64,000 nt of DNA from Iris pallida (taxonomy: Eukaryota; Streptophyta; Magnoliopsida; Asparagales; Iridaceae): positions 27,836,352 to 27,900,351 of the forward strand of contig JANAVB010015600.1 in the NCBI GenBank assembly GCA_029216955.1, read 5' to 3'. Positions 47,087 through 58,398 of the stretch are shown piece by piece. The notes under the pieces are model-generated. The model was not told the DNA's origin. It ran no database searches and saw only the letters and a program-made list of their open reading frames with translations. A program made the translations under genes and the position numbers. Within the stretch, counting starts at the first letter, position 1, and each line of letters begins with the position of its first letter.

Positions 47087-48629
47087 ATTACTTTCATTTA
47101 TTTCTTCTTCTTCTCCATTAATCCTCTCCACCTACACCCAAGAACCCTAGGCAAGTACAACTTGCTTCATGATGGATCTCAAGTTTTTTGTTCCATTCTC
47201 TTCCTTACTTGATTCTAAGTCTCTTTAGACCTTGGGATTTTTGGTTTTGATGGATGAATTTTTGTAGATCTAAGTTTTAATCTTTTCTCATTTTTCTTGG
47301 TTTTGATCTATTAAAACTTGGTATTTTTTAAAACAAGTTGCTTCATGTTGTAAGAAATCTCGTTCTACCCAATTTTGAACTTTGAAAAGTTAGATTTCGA
47401 CTTGATTTGAGGGATTTATGTCATTGGAGTTCATAGGTTCCTATGAACATTTAGAGGCTGGTTGGAGAAGAAGAGCAATGCATGTTGGCGCTGGCACTGG
47501 CGTATGCTGGTGCATGCAGGTGCTGGCACTTGTGCATGCTGGCCCTGGCGCCTTTTGGCCCAGGCGCATCCTGTCCCTAGCGCCTTTTGGCCCCGGCGCA
47601 TGCTGTCCCCGGTGCATGTTGTTTCCGGCGCCCCTTTTGACCCTTGTGCCATTTCTTGCCATGATAATTCTTGTTTCTTATATCCATGCTTGTTCTCATG
47701 GTTCTTAATGTAATTTTGTGATCCTGGCTTGTACCCTGTACTTGACTTGCCTTGTGATGACCCGACTTAATAACTTATCGAGCATGATAGAGCTTGAGCT
47801 TGATAAGGTTTGACTGGACTTGACTTGACATGAACTCGGCATGATAATATGAGCCCGTCTTGATAATTCTTGATAGTGGTCCGTCGAGGCGCACTCCAGA
47901 CAAGTACTCTTGATATGACAAGTAATCCTGACATAACATGTATAATCTTGATTGCTATTGCGACGGCTATTCATGTCTTGCTAGTGTAACTCTTGTCTTG
48001 ATCCCGTGGTTGATTGTGCATGTACAAGTTATATGTCTCATCTTGCATAATGTCTAGGACATGGATTCCTGGTTATCACGGTCAGGAATTCATAATGAAT
48101 CTGACTAGGTTAATGACTAGATTGATCAAGTAGTTCATATAGAGAGATTTTCCAGTTATAGGCGATCCCGTTATTCCGGCCATAACTGTGGACTTGTAGC
48201 CTTCCGACGAGTACAACACATTTCCTACACACTGTCATGTGTTACACTTCTTGAATCATAAGTACTAAAGTACACCAGTAATCTTGATAACTCTTGTAAC
48301 CCTCGCTTGGATAACATGGATAGTCTGCAGGGCTTATGACTGCAGAAACATCTTATTGCATCTTGTTATTAACTAAATTTGTGATAACCCTAGTTAGCTA
48401 ACAATAGCAAGCCGTAAGACTTTTTTTTCCTTTTTTTTCTTTTTTTTAAGAAAAGAGGCAATATTATTGATAGTTGAAGAACCGAAAAGGCGGCACCGGG
48501 AGATAGTCCGACGACCTACAAAAGTATACCCGTCCTGTCAAAGCCAAGACGTAAACAAAAGAAAAACTATCCTCCCAGGAGAGAGCCGGAGGTAACAAAA
48601 TGATAACTAAACTAAAAGGAAAGAGGGCC

Positions 48630-49124
48630 CTATACAGGACCAGGAAGGTCCTTACGAAGGGCGTATCCAGCCATCGTCGAAAGGTCAGAGGTGTGGAAGA
48701 AGATCTGATCTCGTCTGGATTCATAATCCAGGACCGCCAGAGCTTTTGCCACACCATTCGCAGCAGTCGATGCATGCACAATTCTGGTATTGGGGTAAAG
48801 AAGTTGTTGGATTTTGCGGGTCTTGTATGTCAGGGTCCAAGGAGGATCAACATTGTTGACGATGATATTCGCGGTACGTTCGGTAGTGGTTTCGATTTTC
48901 GAGGGACGGATGTTCTGAGTGTTACACCATCTCAGCGCTAGGAGAAGAGCGTCAAGATCCGATAGGGGGCACGAGGTATCTGCAGTGAACAGGGAGAAAA
49001 TAACGATCACGTAGCCAAGGTTGTCTCTGATGATCCTACCACACGCAAGCCCTGGGTCTTCTCCTGTCTTTGCCGCAGTGTTAAGTTTCCACCCTATCTC
49101 TGGTGCCACCCACCGGGTAGACGT
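48630..49124 (-). pseudogene. LINE C-terminal RNase H-like domain
   Basis: Reads RWVAPEIGWKLNTAAK, then GRIIRDNLGYVI, SDLDALLLALRWC and ASTAANGVAKALA, the layout of the plant LINE RNase H (RVT_3) domain. The first catalytic Asp, usually in LNTDGA, is absent (LNTAAK), and a following Gly-rich stretch is shortened. The frame runs across the E insertion point without loss once E is removed. Dead or inactive. Confidence 0.8.
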
Positions 49125-51536
49125 TGTAGTGCCCCGTCCCGCTCAGTCAATCGGAGGAACAGGAACGCCGACGGCGTTCGAACTTAGCCTTACAACGGCG
49201 ACTCGAAGACATCTCGGTCAAGGCGACCGCTTGCTCAGGTGGGGTAGTTTCGATGAACTTGCCTCATCTTAGCCTTCACATAATAAATCGCATGTTTTCA
49301 ACTTGCACAAGTAGGCTTGATAATGAAAGAGACGAATCCACATAGCAAAAAGGGAATAATCCCGACGGGTCGAATTGAGTTAGAATATGGAAAGGTCCAA
49401 CGGTCGGCTTAGAATTGGTGCACGGCGTGCTTTGAAAAATGACACTCGGTCCTTCATCCCGTGGCTTGGGAGAAGGAAAGTTCGTTGAGTCGGCGAAGTT
49501 ACGAACATAGCCTAAGTCATAGGCGTCGCCCGCATAATATGCTTCATAAAGCATGTACGGTCCTGTCGTCCAAGGCTTGGCATAGCCTTGGCTTGTCCCA
49601 TGAGTTAAGTTGCGTTGCACAGCTTGTGCCATAAGTCTAGGCACCAAAATGACTTGGTCATTCAGAAGTCGAACGCATGCGCGGCACGTTTCCGCAATGC
49701 GATGCTTGACACAGCCTTTGCTCGTCGAGTCATTGTGCGTTAAGTCAGGCAAGTTGTGTTAGGCTATCAGAGTGCTAGCAAGCACGGTCCTACGAGTTCT
49801 ACGGCTAGGTGTAACCATATGGTCTTACGGTCTCAAGGTCCGTCATATAAATTATGACTTGGGCGTTATCGTCGCGTAGGTCAAAGTCGGTTTAAGGCAC
49901 GATGCACAGACCTAGCGTTAAGGCATGAACCTCGGTGGATTGAATGAGTTTTGGAGCAAGGACTATTGAATAGGCATTGAGTTGAATGAAATGATATGGT
50001 AACATGGAAAGAATGCTCGCGACCATGGATCGTCGAGGGGTCTCAAATGATAGAAAGAATGCTCGCGACCGTAGGTCGTCGAGGGGTCTCAAATGAGAGA
50101 TGGTTTGATATTGGTTTTGAAAGAGATGGTAACATTGGAAGAGGAATGACTGTGTGAGACGTCAGTTTGTGTCGAGTCTTGCATGGTCATTGGACAACTT
50201 GTCGACAAGGAAGAGTTTCCACGCGCGACAACCCTGGGCGCCATGGGACCGCGGCGTTCTGGAGGGAAACACGGTATAGCCGTAGCTGGACGAACCGCTC
50301 GGGTCATTCGGGAACTTTCAGCGGGGCTAGCTACTTGCGCTGAAAGGGTCACCGAATGGCAAGGCTATAGTCCAGAATAGCTTGTGATGTTAGTGACCAA
50401 TTCATATAGATGGGTCGACACGGGCGACAATCCGCGTGTGTGCCTTTGGATTGAGTCAGTTAGATGTGAGTACAGTTAGAACACAAGGTTTGGTCCTAAG
50501 ATTTGGCATCAACATAGGCGACGTACTTCGGCACGAGATGTGGCGTCGGGTCTTAAGTTGTCGGCATATAAGTTGCATAAGTTGGTTTGAGTTGTCTTGA
50601 GTCTAAGTCAGGAACTGCCGCAAGGCAAAGTGGGTCATGTGGCACTTAGCCCACAAATCTTGGATTAGGTCAGATGATGGTTTAATAGCAAAGGGCCGCA
50701 AGGTGGCGATATGTTTGAGTCACATTGAGTTGTTGGCACGGTATGATGGATTCGTAGCACGGTCACAAGGAATGGAGCCTTATCGCGTAGTTGCGTCTCT
50801 GATTTTGGCCGAAAGGCAAGCACGACTTGATAGGTTAACGTTGTTGAGTCGACATCGATGTTGCAAGCACGAGATGGTCTTGAGATACAAAATAGTCAAG
50901 GCGTTGGTCATACAACTGATCCTAAGGCAAGACTAAAAAGACAATTGATAAGATGGGACTATGTTGCACAAAGTAAAATAATGTGTTGGGTTTGTATGGG
51001 TGGGCGAGGAGCTCATTCCACCAGTACAGTTGAGTACTGACACCCACTTAGTTTACATGTGCAGGCACAGGTAGAAGCTCGTGGCGCGGAGCTCGCTTGG
51101 ATGCGTCGAGGCACGGAGTTCCTTGGCGATTCGAAGCGTGCGGCCGCATGGAGACAAGACTTATACGGGACATAATGTATGGACATCGCCTTTCGAAGCT
51201 TCCGCTGGATCGAGCATTTGTAATTGAGAGATGAGAGAGAGTTGAGTGACTTGTAATGTGAGCTTGAGTGATCTTGAGAGAATTGTAATCTTGGCCTTGC
51301 GCCCTCAATGTAACCGTTGTTTCAATATCAATAAAGAGCTTCTTTGGATAACTTGTGTTTTCTTTAAATTTTCGCTGCTATGATTCAATATCTCTGCTCG
51401 GGACTTCTGTGCGACGACCCCGTCGCAGCCGCTGAAATCAACCGTTATGGAACCCGCCTTGCACGAGCGCAATCTAGGCTCGTGCGGCATCACGCCTTAG
51501 CGAGGACGATCGCTCCTACGGGAGCGGGGCGTGACA
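49125..51536 (+). repeat. E 5' LTR
   Basis: tgtagtgccccgtccc...ggggcgtgaca. Contains a 46-bp tandem pair (50007-50098, gaatgctcgcgacc core). A possible polyadenylation signal aataaag lies near 51330. ORFs in it match in the other LTR but show no domain and are not called. Confidence 0.93.
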
Positions 51537-53685
51537 TAATGGTATCAGAGCACGGCTTTACGTCCTTGGACTACCGATTGAATTCTTTAACTCATTGCTT
51601 CCGCAAAACTCTGAATGTTGCTTCCGTATATTGAAATCGTGGTGCGCTCTCTCTCAATTGTCCCACGGGATGTACATACAATAAGTCTAACTATTTTTGC
51701 AAAACGTAGGATAACAGTTTTTGACAACAAAACAAAAAGATGGTTTGCGTAAGCACGGTTGGCTAAGTCGGGCTGGGCATATACACCAAAGTTGCGTCGA
51801 CCTTGGAAAAGTCGAGTGCGAAAATTGAATAGTGTTGAACAAAGAATGAGTTGATCTCGATTGAGTAAAGTGAGTCGACTATCGATAGGGGTGCTATCAA
51901 GCGGCGGTAATGTCGATGCGATATAGATGAGCGTGCTTGGAATCTGAGGAATGGTTCGAACAGAAAAATTTAAAGAAGTCGATTTTGATTCGAATGATAA
52001 GTTGAGAATTTGTTGAATGACTTCATCCCTGAGTGGTGTATGCGATAGGCTCAGGGATGTCAATCGATTGATAAAGGAATGGTACAAATTGAGGAAGTAC
52101 GTTGGTCGATGACTTAAGATAAACGGATGAACGATACGTGAATTGGGCTTGAGGAAATCGATGTTGTAAATGATTCGAGGAATAATAATCGAACTTGAAT
52201 TTGAATGTCGGGGAGATTATCCAGTCGGACGATAGCATCATTCGCACGACTCAAAATTCGGTTGCAAAGGAAGATCGTCCGGTTGCGCATATCGTCGATG
52301 GTATTGAGGCGTATCAAAGATCGCTATACGATAACTCGAGGGTACTCTAACTCGGCGAAAGACGATCGTACAAGTGTTATTGTTCGATTGGATGCTATGC
52401 TTTGGATTTTGATTGAGATGAATGTTGGATGAAAGTGATCGTGTCTTGATGGTTACGCGGATAGCCACAACGTCGACGATCTTGTCTTGCGCGAGCGCAA
52501 CTCTAGCCTCGCACATGCGTTACGTCGGATTTGGGGCGATCGTTCCGCGTGAGCGTTGACATGGTGATTCATGTCACGGGAATGATCGAACTCAGAAAAT
52601 CAGGACGCGGCAACTTTGATTGTCTCGACTTGTTGGCTTGACGCGAAGGTGAATTTGAGGATTTTTAGGGCTTGCGATTGATGGTTGAATAAACTTGAGG
52701 ATAGAGTGAGTCCAATCTGCGCATCGAGAATGAATTAGTCTAGACACAAAACAAGAGTTACGTCCCGATGAGAATGATTATCTCGCGGGAGCGTGCATGG
52801 TGATTCGTGCCCACCGTGGATAATCTGACTCGCGTGAGATCGGGGCGCAACGTATTGTTAAGTTAGACGACCTCATGATCGAGTACGTGAATTGGAATAG
52901 ATGACTTGGGAAAGGTGGAATGTGAAATTTTGGTTTAGCGATAAATTGTGTCGTAGCGTGCTTGACTTGGAAGGATTGATAGGCAGATTATGTCGAACGT
53001 GTGCAAGGGATAGATTATTGAGTATTGGTTGAATGTAAATTATCGTAGGATGGCTTTGCTAAAGGACTCGGACCCCGTGCGACAAAATGTTGGGATGTGC
53101 GTAGGGAATCGATGCTCAATGTTTAGAAATCGGAGTGATGCAAGCTTGGGTAGAAAACCCTGTACTATCAAATTGGTTTGACCTTAGGATGGGGTCAGTG
53201 TTGATATTGTTGTTTGGGAACTATGATTCCAATACTGACGGAAAGACATAGCCTAGCGGTTAGGCAGACGTCCGAGTGCGAAGTGCTAGGGTTTGTGGAG
53301 GCACCACTCACGAGTATCGGTTGACATGCGTGTATATCAAGGACGCTTGAATGCGTGCACGATCCGACTCGAGTGGTGATGGCGGAATTCGCTATCACAA
53401 GGCTTGGTTGAAATGCATGTATTTTGGGGACGCCTAAGATATGTGCACGATCCATACTAAGTGATACGTTGAATTCGAGTGAGACTTGAGGAACGGGAAA
53501 GTATCGAGGATTATGAGATCGTAAGTTTTGAAGAAAGGATTGAGGGTAGCACGAGCGTGGCTCGGATTTGAGGGAACGTATAGGAGAATTGTGTGCGAGA
53601 GTTCGTGGATGTTGAGTAAAAGTGATAAGTCGATAAGTGTACTCAGTTAGTTTCGAGGACGAAACTTTTTCTGAGTGGTGTATGA
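51537..53685 (+). other. E internal region, no coding capacity recognised
   Basis: PBS at the start; then 2.1 kb rich in short gag/cga motifs with no long plus-strand ORF. Two diverged copies of an ~87-bp unit at 53319-53465 (ggttgacatgcgtgtat... and ggttgaaatgcatgtat...). The end tttcgaggacgaaacttttt (53651-53670) is the sequence that usually follows pol in chromoviruses, so E probably derives from one by loss of all genes. Confidence 0.7.
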
Positions 53686-56098
53686 TGTAGTGCCCCGTCC
53701 CGCTCAGTCAATCGGAGGAACAGGAACGCCGACGGCATTCGAACTTAGCCTTACAACGGCGACTCGAAGACATCTCGATCAAGGCGACCGCTTGCTCAGG
53801 TGGGGTAGTTTCGGTGAACTTGCCTCATCTTAGCCTTCACATAATAAATCGCATGTTTTTAACTTGCACAAGTAGGCTTGATAATAAAAGAGACGAATCC
53901 ACATAGCAAAAAGGGAATAATCCCGACGGGTCGAATTGAGTTAGAATATGGAAAGGTCCAACGGTAGGCTTAGAGTTGGTGCACGGCATGCTTTGAAAAA
54001 TGACACTCGGTCCTTCGTCCCGTGGCTTGGGAGAAGGAAAGTTCGTTGAGTCGGCGAAGTTACGAACATAGCCTAAGTCATAGGCGTCGCCCGCATAATA
54101 TGCATCATAAAGCATGCACGGTCCTGTCGTCCAAGGCTTGGCATAGCCTTGGCTTGCCCCCATGAGTTAAGTTGCGTTGCACAGCTTGTGCCATAAGTCT
54201 AGGCACCAAAATGACTTGGTCATTCAGAAGTCGAACGCATGCGCGGCACATTTTCGCAATGCGATGCTTGACGCAGCCTTTGTTCGTCGAGTCATTGTGC
54301 GTTAAGTCAGGCAAGTTGTGTTAGGCTATCAGAGTGCTAGCAAGCACGGTCCTACGAGTTCTACGGCTGGGTGTAACCATATGGTCTTACGATCTCAAGG
54401 TCCGTCATATAAATTATGACTTGGGCGTTAGCGTCGCGTAGGTCAAAGTCGGTTTAAGGCACGATGCACGGACCTAGCGTTAAGGCATGAACCTCGGTGG
54501 ATTGAATGAGTTTTGGAGCAAGGACTATTGAATAGGCATTGAGTTGAATGAAATGATATGGTAACATGGAAAGAATGCTCGCGACCATGGGTCGTCGAGG
54601 GGTCTCAAATGATAGAAAGAATGCTCGCGACCGTAGGTCGTCGAGGGGTCTCAAATGAGAGATGGTTTGATATTGGTTTTGAAAGAGATGGTAACATTGG
54701 AAGAGGAATGACTGTGTGAGACGTCAGTTTGTGTCGAGTCTTGCATGGTCATTGGACAACTTGTCGACAAGGAGGAGTTTCCACGCGCGACAACCCTGGG
54801 CGCCATGGGACCGCGGCGTTCCGGAGGGAAATACGGTATAGCCGTAGCTGGACGAACCGCTCGGGTCATTCGGAAACTTTCAGCGGGGCTAGCTACTTGC
54901 GCTGAAAGGGTCGCCGAATGGCAAGGCTATAGTCCAGAATAGCTTGTGATGTTAGTGACCAATTCATATAGATGGGTCGACACGGGCGGCAATCCGCGTG
55001 TGTGCCTTTGGATTGAGTCAGTTGGATGTGAGTACAGTTAGAACACAAGGTTTGGTCCTAAGATTTGGCATCAACATAGGCGACGTGCTTCGGCACGAGA
55101 TGTGGCGTCGGGTCTTAAGTTGTCGGCATATAAGTTGCATAAGTTGATTTGAGTTGTCTTGAGTCTAAGTCAGGAACTACCGCAAGGCAAAGTGGGTCAT
55201 GTGGCACTTAGCCCACAAATCTTGGATTGGGTCGGATGATGGTTTAATAGCAAAGGGCCGCAAGGTGGCGATACGTTTGAGTCACATTGAGTTGTTGGCA
55301 CGGTATGATGGATTCGTAGCACGGTCACAAGGAATGGAGCCTTATCGCGTAGTTGCGTCTCTGATTTTGGCCGAAAGGTAAGCACGACTTGATAGGTTAA
55401 CGTTGTTGAGTCGACAACGATGTTGCAAGCACGAGATGGTCTTGAGATACAAAATAGTCAAGGCGTCGGTCATAAAACTGATCCTAAGGCAAGACTAGAA
55501 AGACAATTGATAAGATGGGACTATGTTGCACAAAGTAAAATAACGTGTTGGGTTTGTATGGGTGGGCGAGGAGCTCATTCCACCAGTACAGTTGAGTACT
55601 GACACCTACTTAGTTTACATATGCAGGCACAGGTAGAAGCTCGTGGCGCGGAGCTCGCTTGGATGCGTCGAGGCACGGAGTTCCTTGGCGATTCGAAGCG
55701 TGTGGCCGCATGGAGACAAGACTTATACGGGACATAATGTATGGACATCGCCTTCCGAAGCTTCCGCTGGATCGAGCATTTGTAATTGAGAGATGAGAGA
55801 GAGCTGAGTGACTTGTAATGTGAGCTTGAGTGAGCTTGAGAGAATTGTAATCTTGGCCTTGCGCCCTCAATGTAACCGTTGTTTCAATATCAATAAAGAG
55901 CTTCTTTGGATAACTTGTGTTTTCTTTAAATTTCCGCTGCTATGATTCAATGTCTCTGCTCGGGACTTCTGTGCGACGACCCCGTCGCAGCCGCTGAAAT
56001 CGGCCGTTATGGAACCCGCTTTGCACGAGCGCAATCTAGGCTCGTGCGGCATCACGCCTTAGCGAGGACGATCGCTCCTACGGAAGCGGGGCGTGACA
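53686..56098 (+). repeat. E 3' LTR
   Basis: Copy of the 5' LTR with the same 46-bp tandem (about 54569-54660). Followed by gacgt. Confidence 0.93.
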
Positions 56099-56103
56099 GA
56101 CGT

Positions 56104-56970
56104 CTCCGCACGAGCTTCACCACCGTAACTGTGTCTATCCAAACCGTCTGTCCCCAGGTTATGGGCAGACACGGTGTGCTAGAGATGCACCGTCACCCGG
56201 TGAACGATCTCCATGTGGTTCCTGCCTCCACCACCAAAGTGGATGGAATTCCTTTGCTTCCAAATTTTCTATAAGCATGAGGAAAAAACAATGTTCCTGC
56301 TGATGTCCGTCGAGGAGGAGGAAGGGGAAGAAGAGTTTAGAAGCCATACCTGAGCAAGTTGATCAACGGTGGTGTAGGAAGTGGAAAGGTGTAACAATGT
56401 AGAGAAGTGGAGCCAAATTTTATTAGCCGTCTCCCCCACGACGAAGAGATGATCGATGGTTTAGGTGTCCGGGTCAGTGCAACATACGCATTTAGATGCC
56501 AGGTTGATTCCCATGGTAAGAAGTCTCGTCTCCACCGGGATAGCATTCCGCCGCAGACGTCCGAGGAATGCTTCGATACGAGGTTGAATATATTTGTTCC
56601 AGCAGAATCCGCTCCAGTTATTAGTAGGGTATCTCCTCCTGTGGTGGTCCCAGTATGATTTAGTAGAGAATTCTCCCTTTTGGCTAAGGGTCCAGCAGAT
56701 CTGATCCTTCTCGTTGTTAAGGGTAATGGTGTCCAACATGTCTGTAGCTTCAGCAAGAAGGAAGTTGTGGATATTGACCTCGAGAGACGCGGACCAACGG
56801 AGAGGCCATCATTTGTCGAATGGTAGGGGTATACATGAATTCAGGTGGTTTAGTAAGGGGGTGCCACACCAATTAGGTCCCCAAATGGAAATATTGCCCC
56901 GACCCAGGACCCACTGGCAGTTACTGGAGACAGTGTGGAAAAACTTCATCATCGATTGCCATAACTTCAT
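56104..56970 (-). pseudogene. LINE zinc-binding region downstream of RT (zf-RVT)
   Basis: Minus-strand pieces read DQICWTLSQKGEFSTKSYWD, then KYIQPRIEAFLGRLRRNAIP and CVCCTDPDT, the pattern of the zf-RVT domain in plant LINEs (the usual FLWRL appears as FLGRL). It is split by at least one frameshift near 56450-56480. It leads leftward to the RNase H piece. Confidence 0.8.
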
Positions 56971-58398
56971 CAAGCCGTAAGACTTGATTGGCCGTTCTTA
57001 AATGAATTATCTCATGATTAACATGGAAATTATATTCCACCTCTTGTTCCTCCTACTGCAAGCTAATGTTTTATGTTAACTCAGTCCCTTATGTTATTTA
57101 ACTATGCTCTCTTATCAGTTCTTCTTTTATTATATGCTGATTTTAGTTCCTAAGTGGAGCCTCCCTTGTGGCACTTGCTCTTTCTGGGGTCTGACCCAGC
57201 TGGTTTTGTATGGCCAGATTTTAGAGTAGCACCCGAGGATCTATCTGCCTTCCAGCCAGATGGTGAACACCAGGCGTAACCCTGGCAACGAGTGGGTTTC
57301 TTATTTTGCTCTCCCACTCTATTGTAAATTATTCTTTTGAGGCGTTTAGCCGTCGAGCAAATATTAGCTCGTGTTGAAACTTAATTTCTGTTTGCCTAAG
57401 GACTGTAACATGATTGACAAATCCTAGGGTTGATCATGTATGACTTAACTCTTGCTAGTCTTCACATTTTGTATGACTAGCTTCATGATCATCTGAATAT
57501 GTAATATTTGGGATGCCTTACTTTGTATGTCTGATGATCTAACATCTTGTAACATTTACTTGCTTGCTTGAGATTGAGACACTAGGTTTGTTCTTGACCA
57601 TAAGAAACTGATGGCTTGTAGATAAACCCTCATGCATCTAGACAGCCGTGACTGTATTGCGAGGTGGATTTCACTTCAATGTACGTAGCTGGCTGTGTCT
57701 GTCCTCCGCTCTCCAGTATTCTGGTTATGGGGCGTGATACAACCCACCTGAAATAATTAACCCCCATCTAACGAACATCAAGCATAGATAAAGACAAGTA
57801 TATGTCATTGACTACGTCACTTGGACAAATTCCAATCTCTATAACTCAGATAAAATTACAAGATTGACAAAAACAATGTTGAACCCTTTGTCCTAATAGG
57901 TTCAGCCCCCTCACCATATTCAAGAAGAAAAGAAAGATTACAATTAAAATCGCTCACCAACCCGTAGTAATCTTCCTAACCGAAGTTGACTCCTCTTCGA
58001 TTAGATCTCTTCTTCCTTCTGTCTTGGATGACGAAGTCCTAGAGCAAAGCACCGACTTTCTCTTAGACTTTCTGTGGACGAGCACCCCGAATCTCCACTT
58101 TGTGCTATATCTTTGTGCCTCTACCCTCACCTCATGTAAATCGGACGAGAAATCTAATTTTAGGGCTAGGAAACCCTAAAAGTAGCCCACCATCAGATTT
58201 GACCGTCCACCAACAACCAACGGTGTAGATTATATCACATCACTAATTATGGACGTCCAAATATGGTCAAATTAAATATTTGATAGAAATTTGTAAATCT
58301 AATCAAATCAGATATTTAATGTAGATTTACAAATCATATTTGTTACCATAATTGGGCTCCATAATTTGTTCTTACCAAATCCAGACTAGACTCCAACA

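Larger units (their letters stand above)
49125..56098 (+). mobile_element. Element E: non-autonomous LTR retrotransposon inside the LINE
   Basis: LTRs 49125-51536 and 53686-56098 (2412 and 2413 bp) with only scattered single-base differences, flanked by gacgt at 49120-49124 and 56099-56103. Internal region is only 2149 bp with no recognisable protein on either strand. PBS tggtatcagagc at 51540-51551 fits initiator tRNA-Met. Close similarity of the LTRs makes it one of the youngest insertions here. The orientation is set by the PBS. Overall form is a LARD-like element. Confidence 0.93.
48423..56970 (-). mobile_element. 5'-truncated LINE, split by element E
   Basis: A poly-T run at the left (48421-48447) is the complement of an A-rich tail, and a 15-bp duplication caagccgtaagactt flanks it (48408-48422, 56971-56985), the long duplication typical of target-primed LINE insertion. 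Remaining LINE sequence is 48423-49124 plus 56104-56970, about 1.57 kb, so the RT and endonuclease were never copied. Confidence 0.92.
14474..57739 (+). mobile_element. Element A1: Tekay/Del-like chromovirus, host of five later insertions
   Basis: Bounded by LTRs of 2328 bp (14474-16801) and about 2323 bp (46854-48422 plus 56986-57739) and by the duplication caacc at 14469-14473 and 57740-57744. Coding order is gag, protease, RT, RNase H, integrase, chromodomain, as in chromoviruses. A2, B1 and the LINE sit directly in it; A3 and E sit inside B1 and the LINE. With all removed, A1 is about 10 kb. The coding region is full of stops and frameshifts. Confidence 0.92.
46854..57739 (+). repeat. A1 3' LTR, split by the LINE
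   Basis: Parts 46854-48422 and 56986-57739. The end reads gcgtgata rather than gcgtgaca. Contains a (CT)n run longer than in the 5' LTR (47042-47083) and a shorter gcgcatgctg minisatellite (47480-47630). Confidence 0.9.
14397..58398 (-). mobile_element. Copia-1 5' LTR, split by the 43-kb element A1
   Basis: LTR parts are 14397-14473 and 57745-58398, about 731 bp after removing A1 and one caacc. The ends form the short inverted repeat tgttgga / tccaaca. On the minus strand the LTR leads into the primer-binding site and gag. Its outer flank begins aatcg (58399), which should be one target duplication copy; the other would be at the far end, outside the window. This is the oldest insertion visible. 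Confidence 0.8.

Noticed and set aside
49276..49752. 158-codon minus-strand ORF in the E LTR, repeated at 53837-54314
   Set aside because: Present in both LTRs only because they are duplicates; split in the second copy and no domain seen.
53249..53266. tRNA-like A box (tagcctagcgg) in the E interior
   Set aside because: No matching B box or cloverleaf nearby; a small palindrome gccta/taggc explains it.
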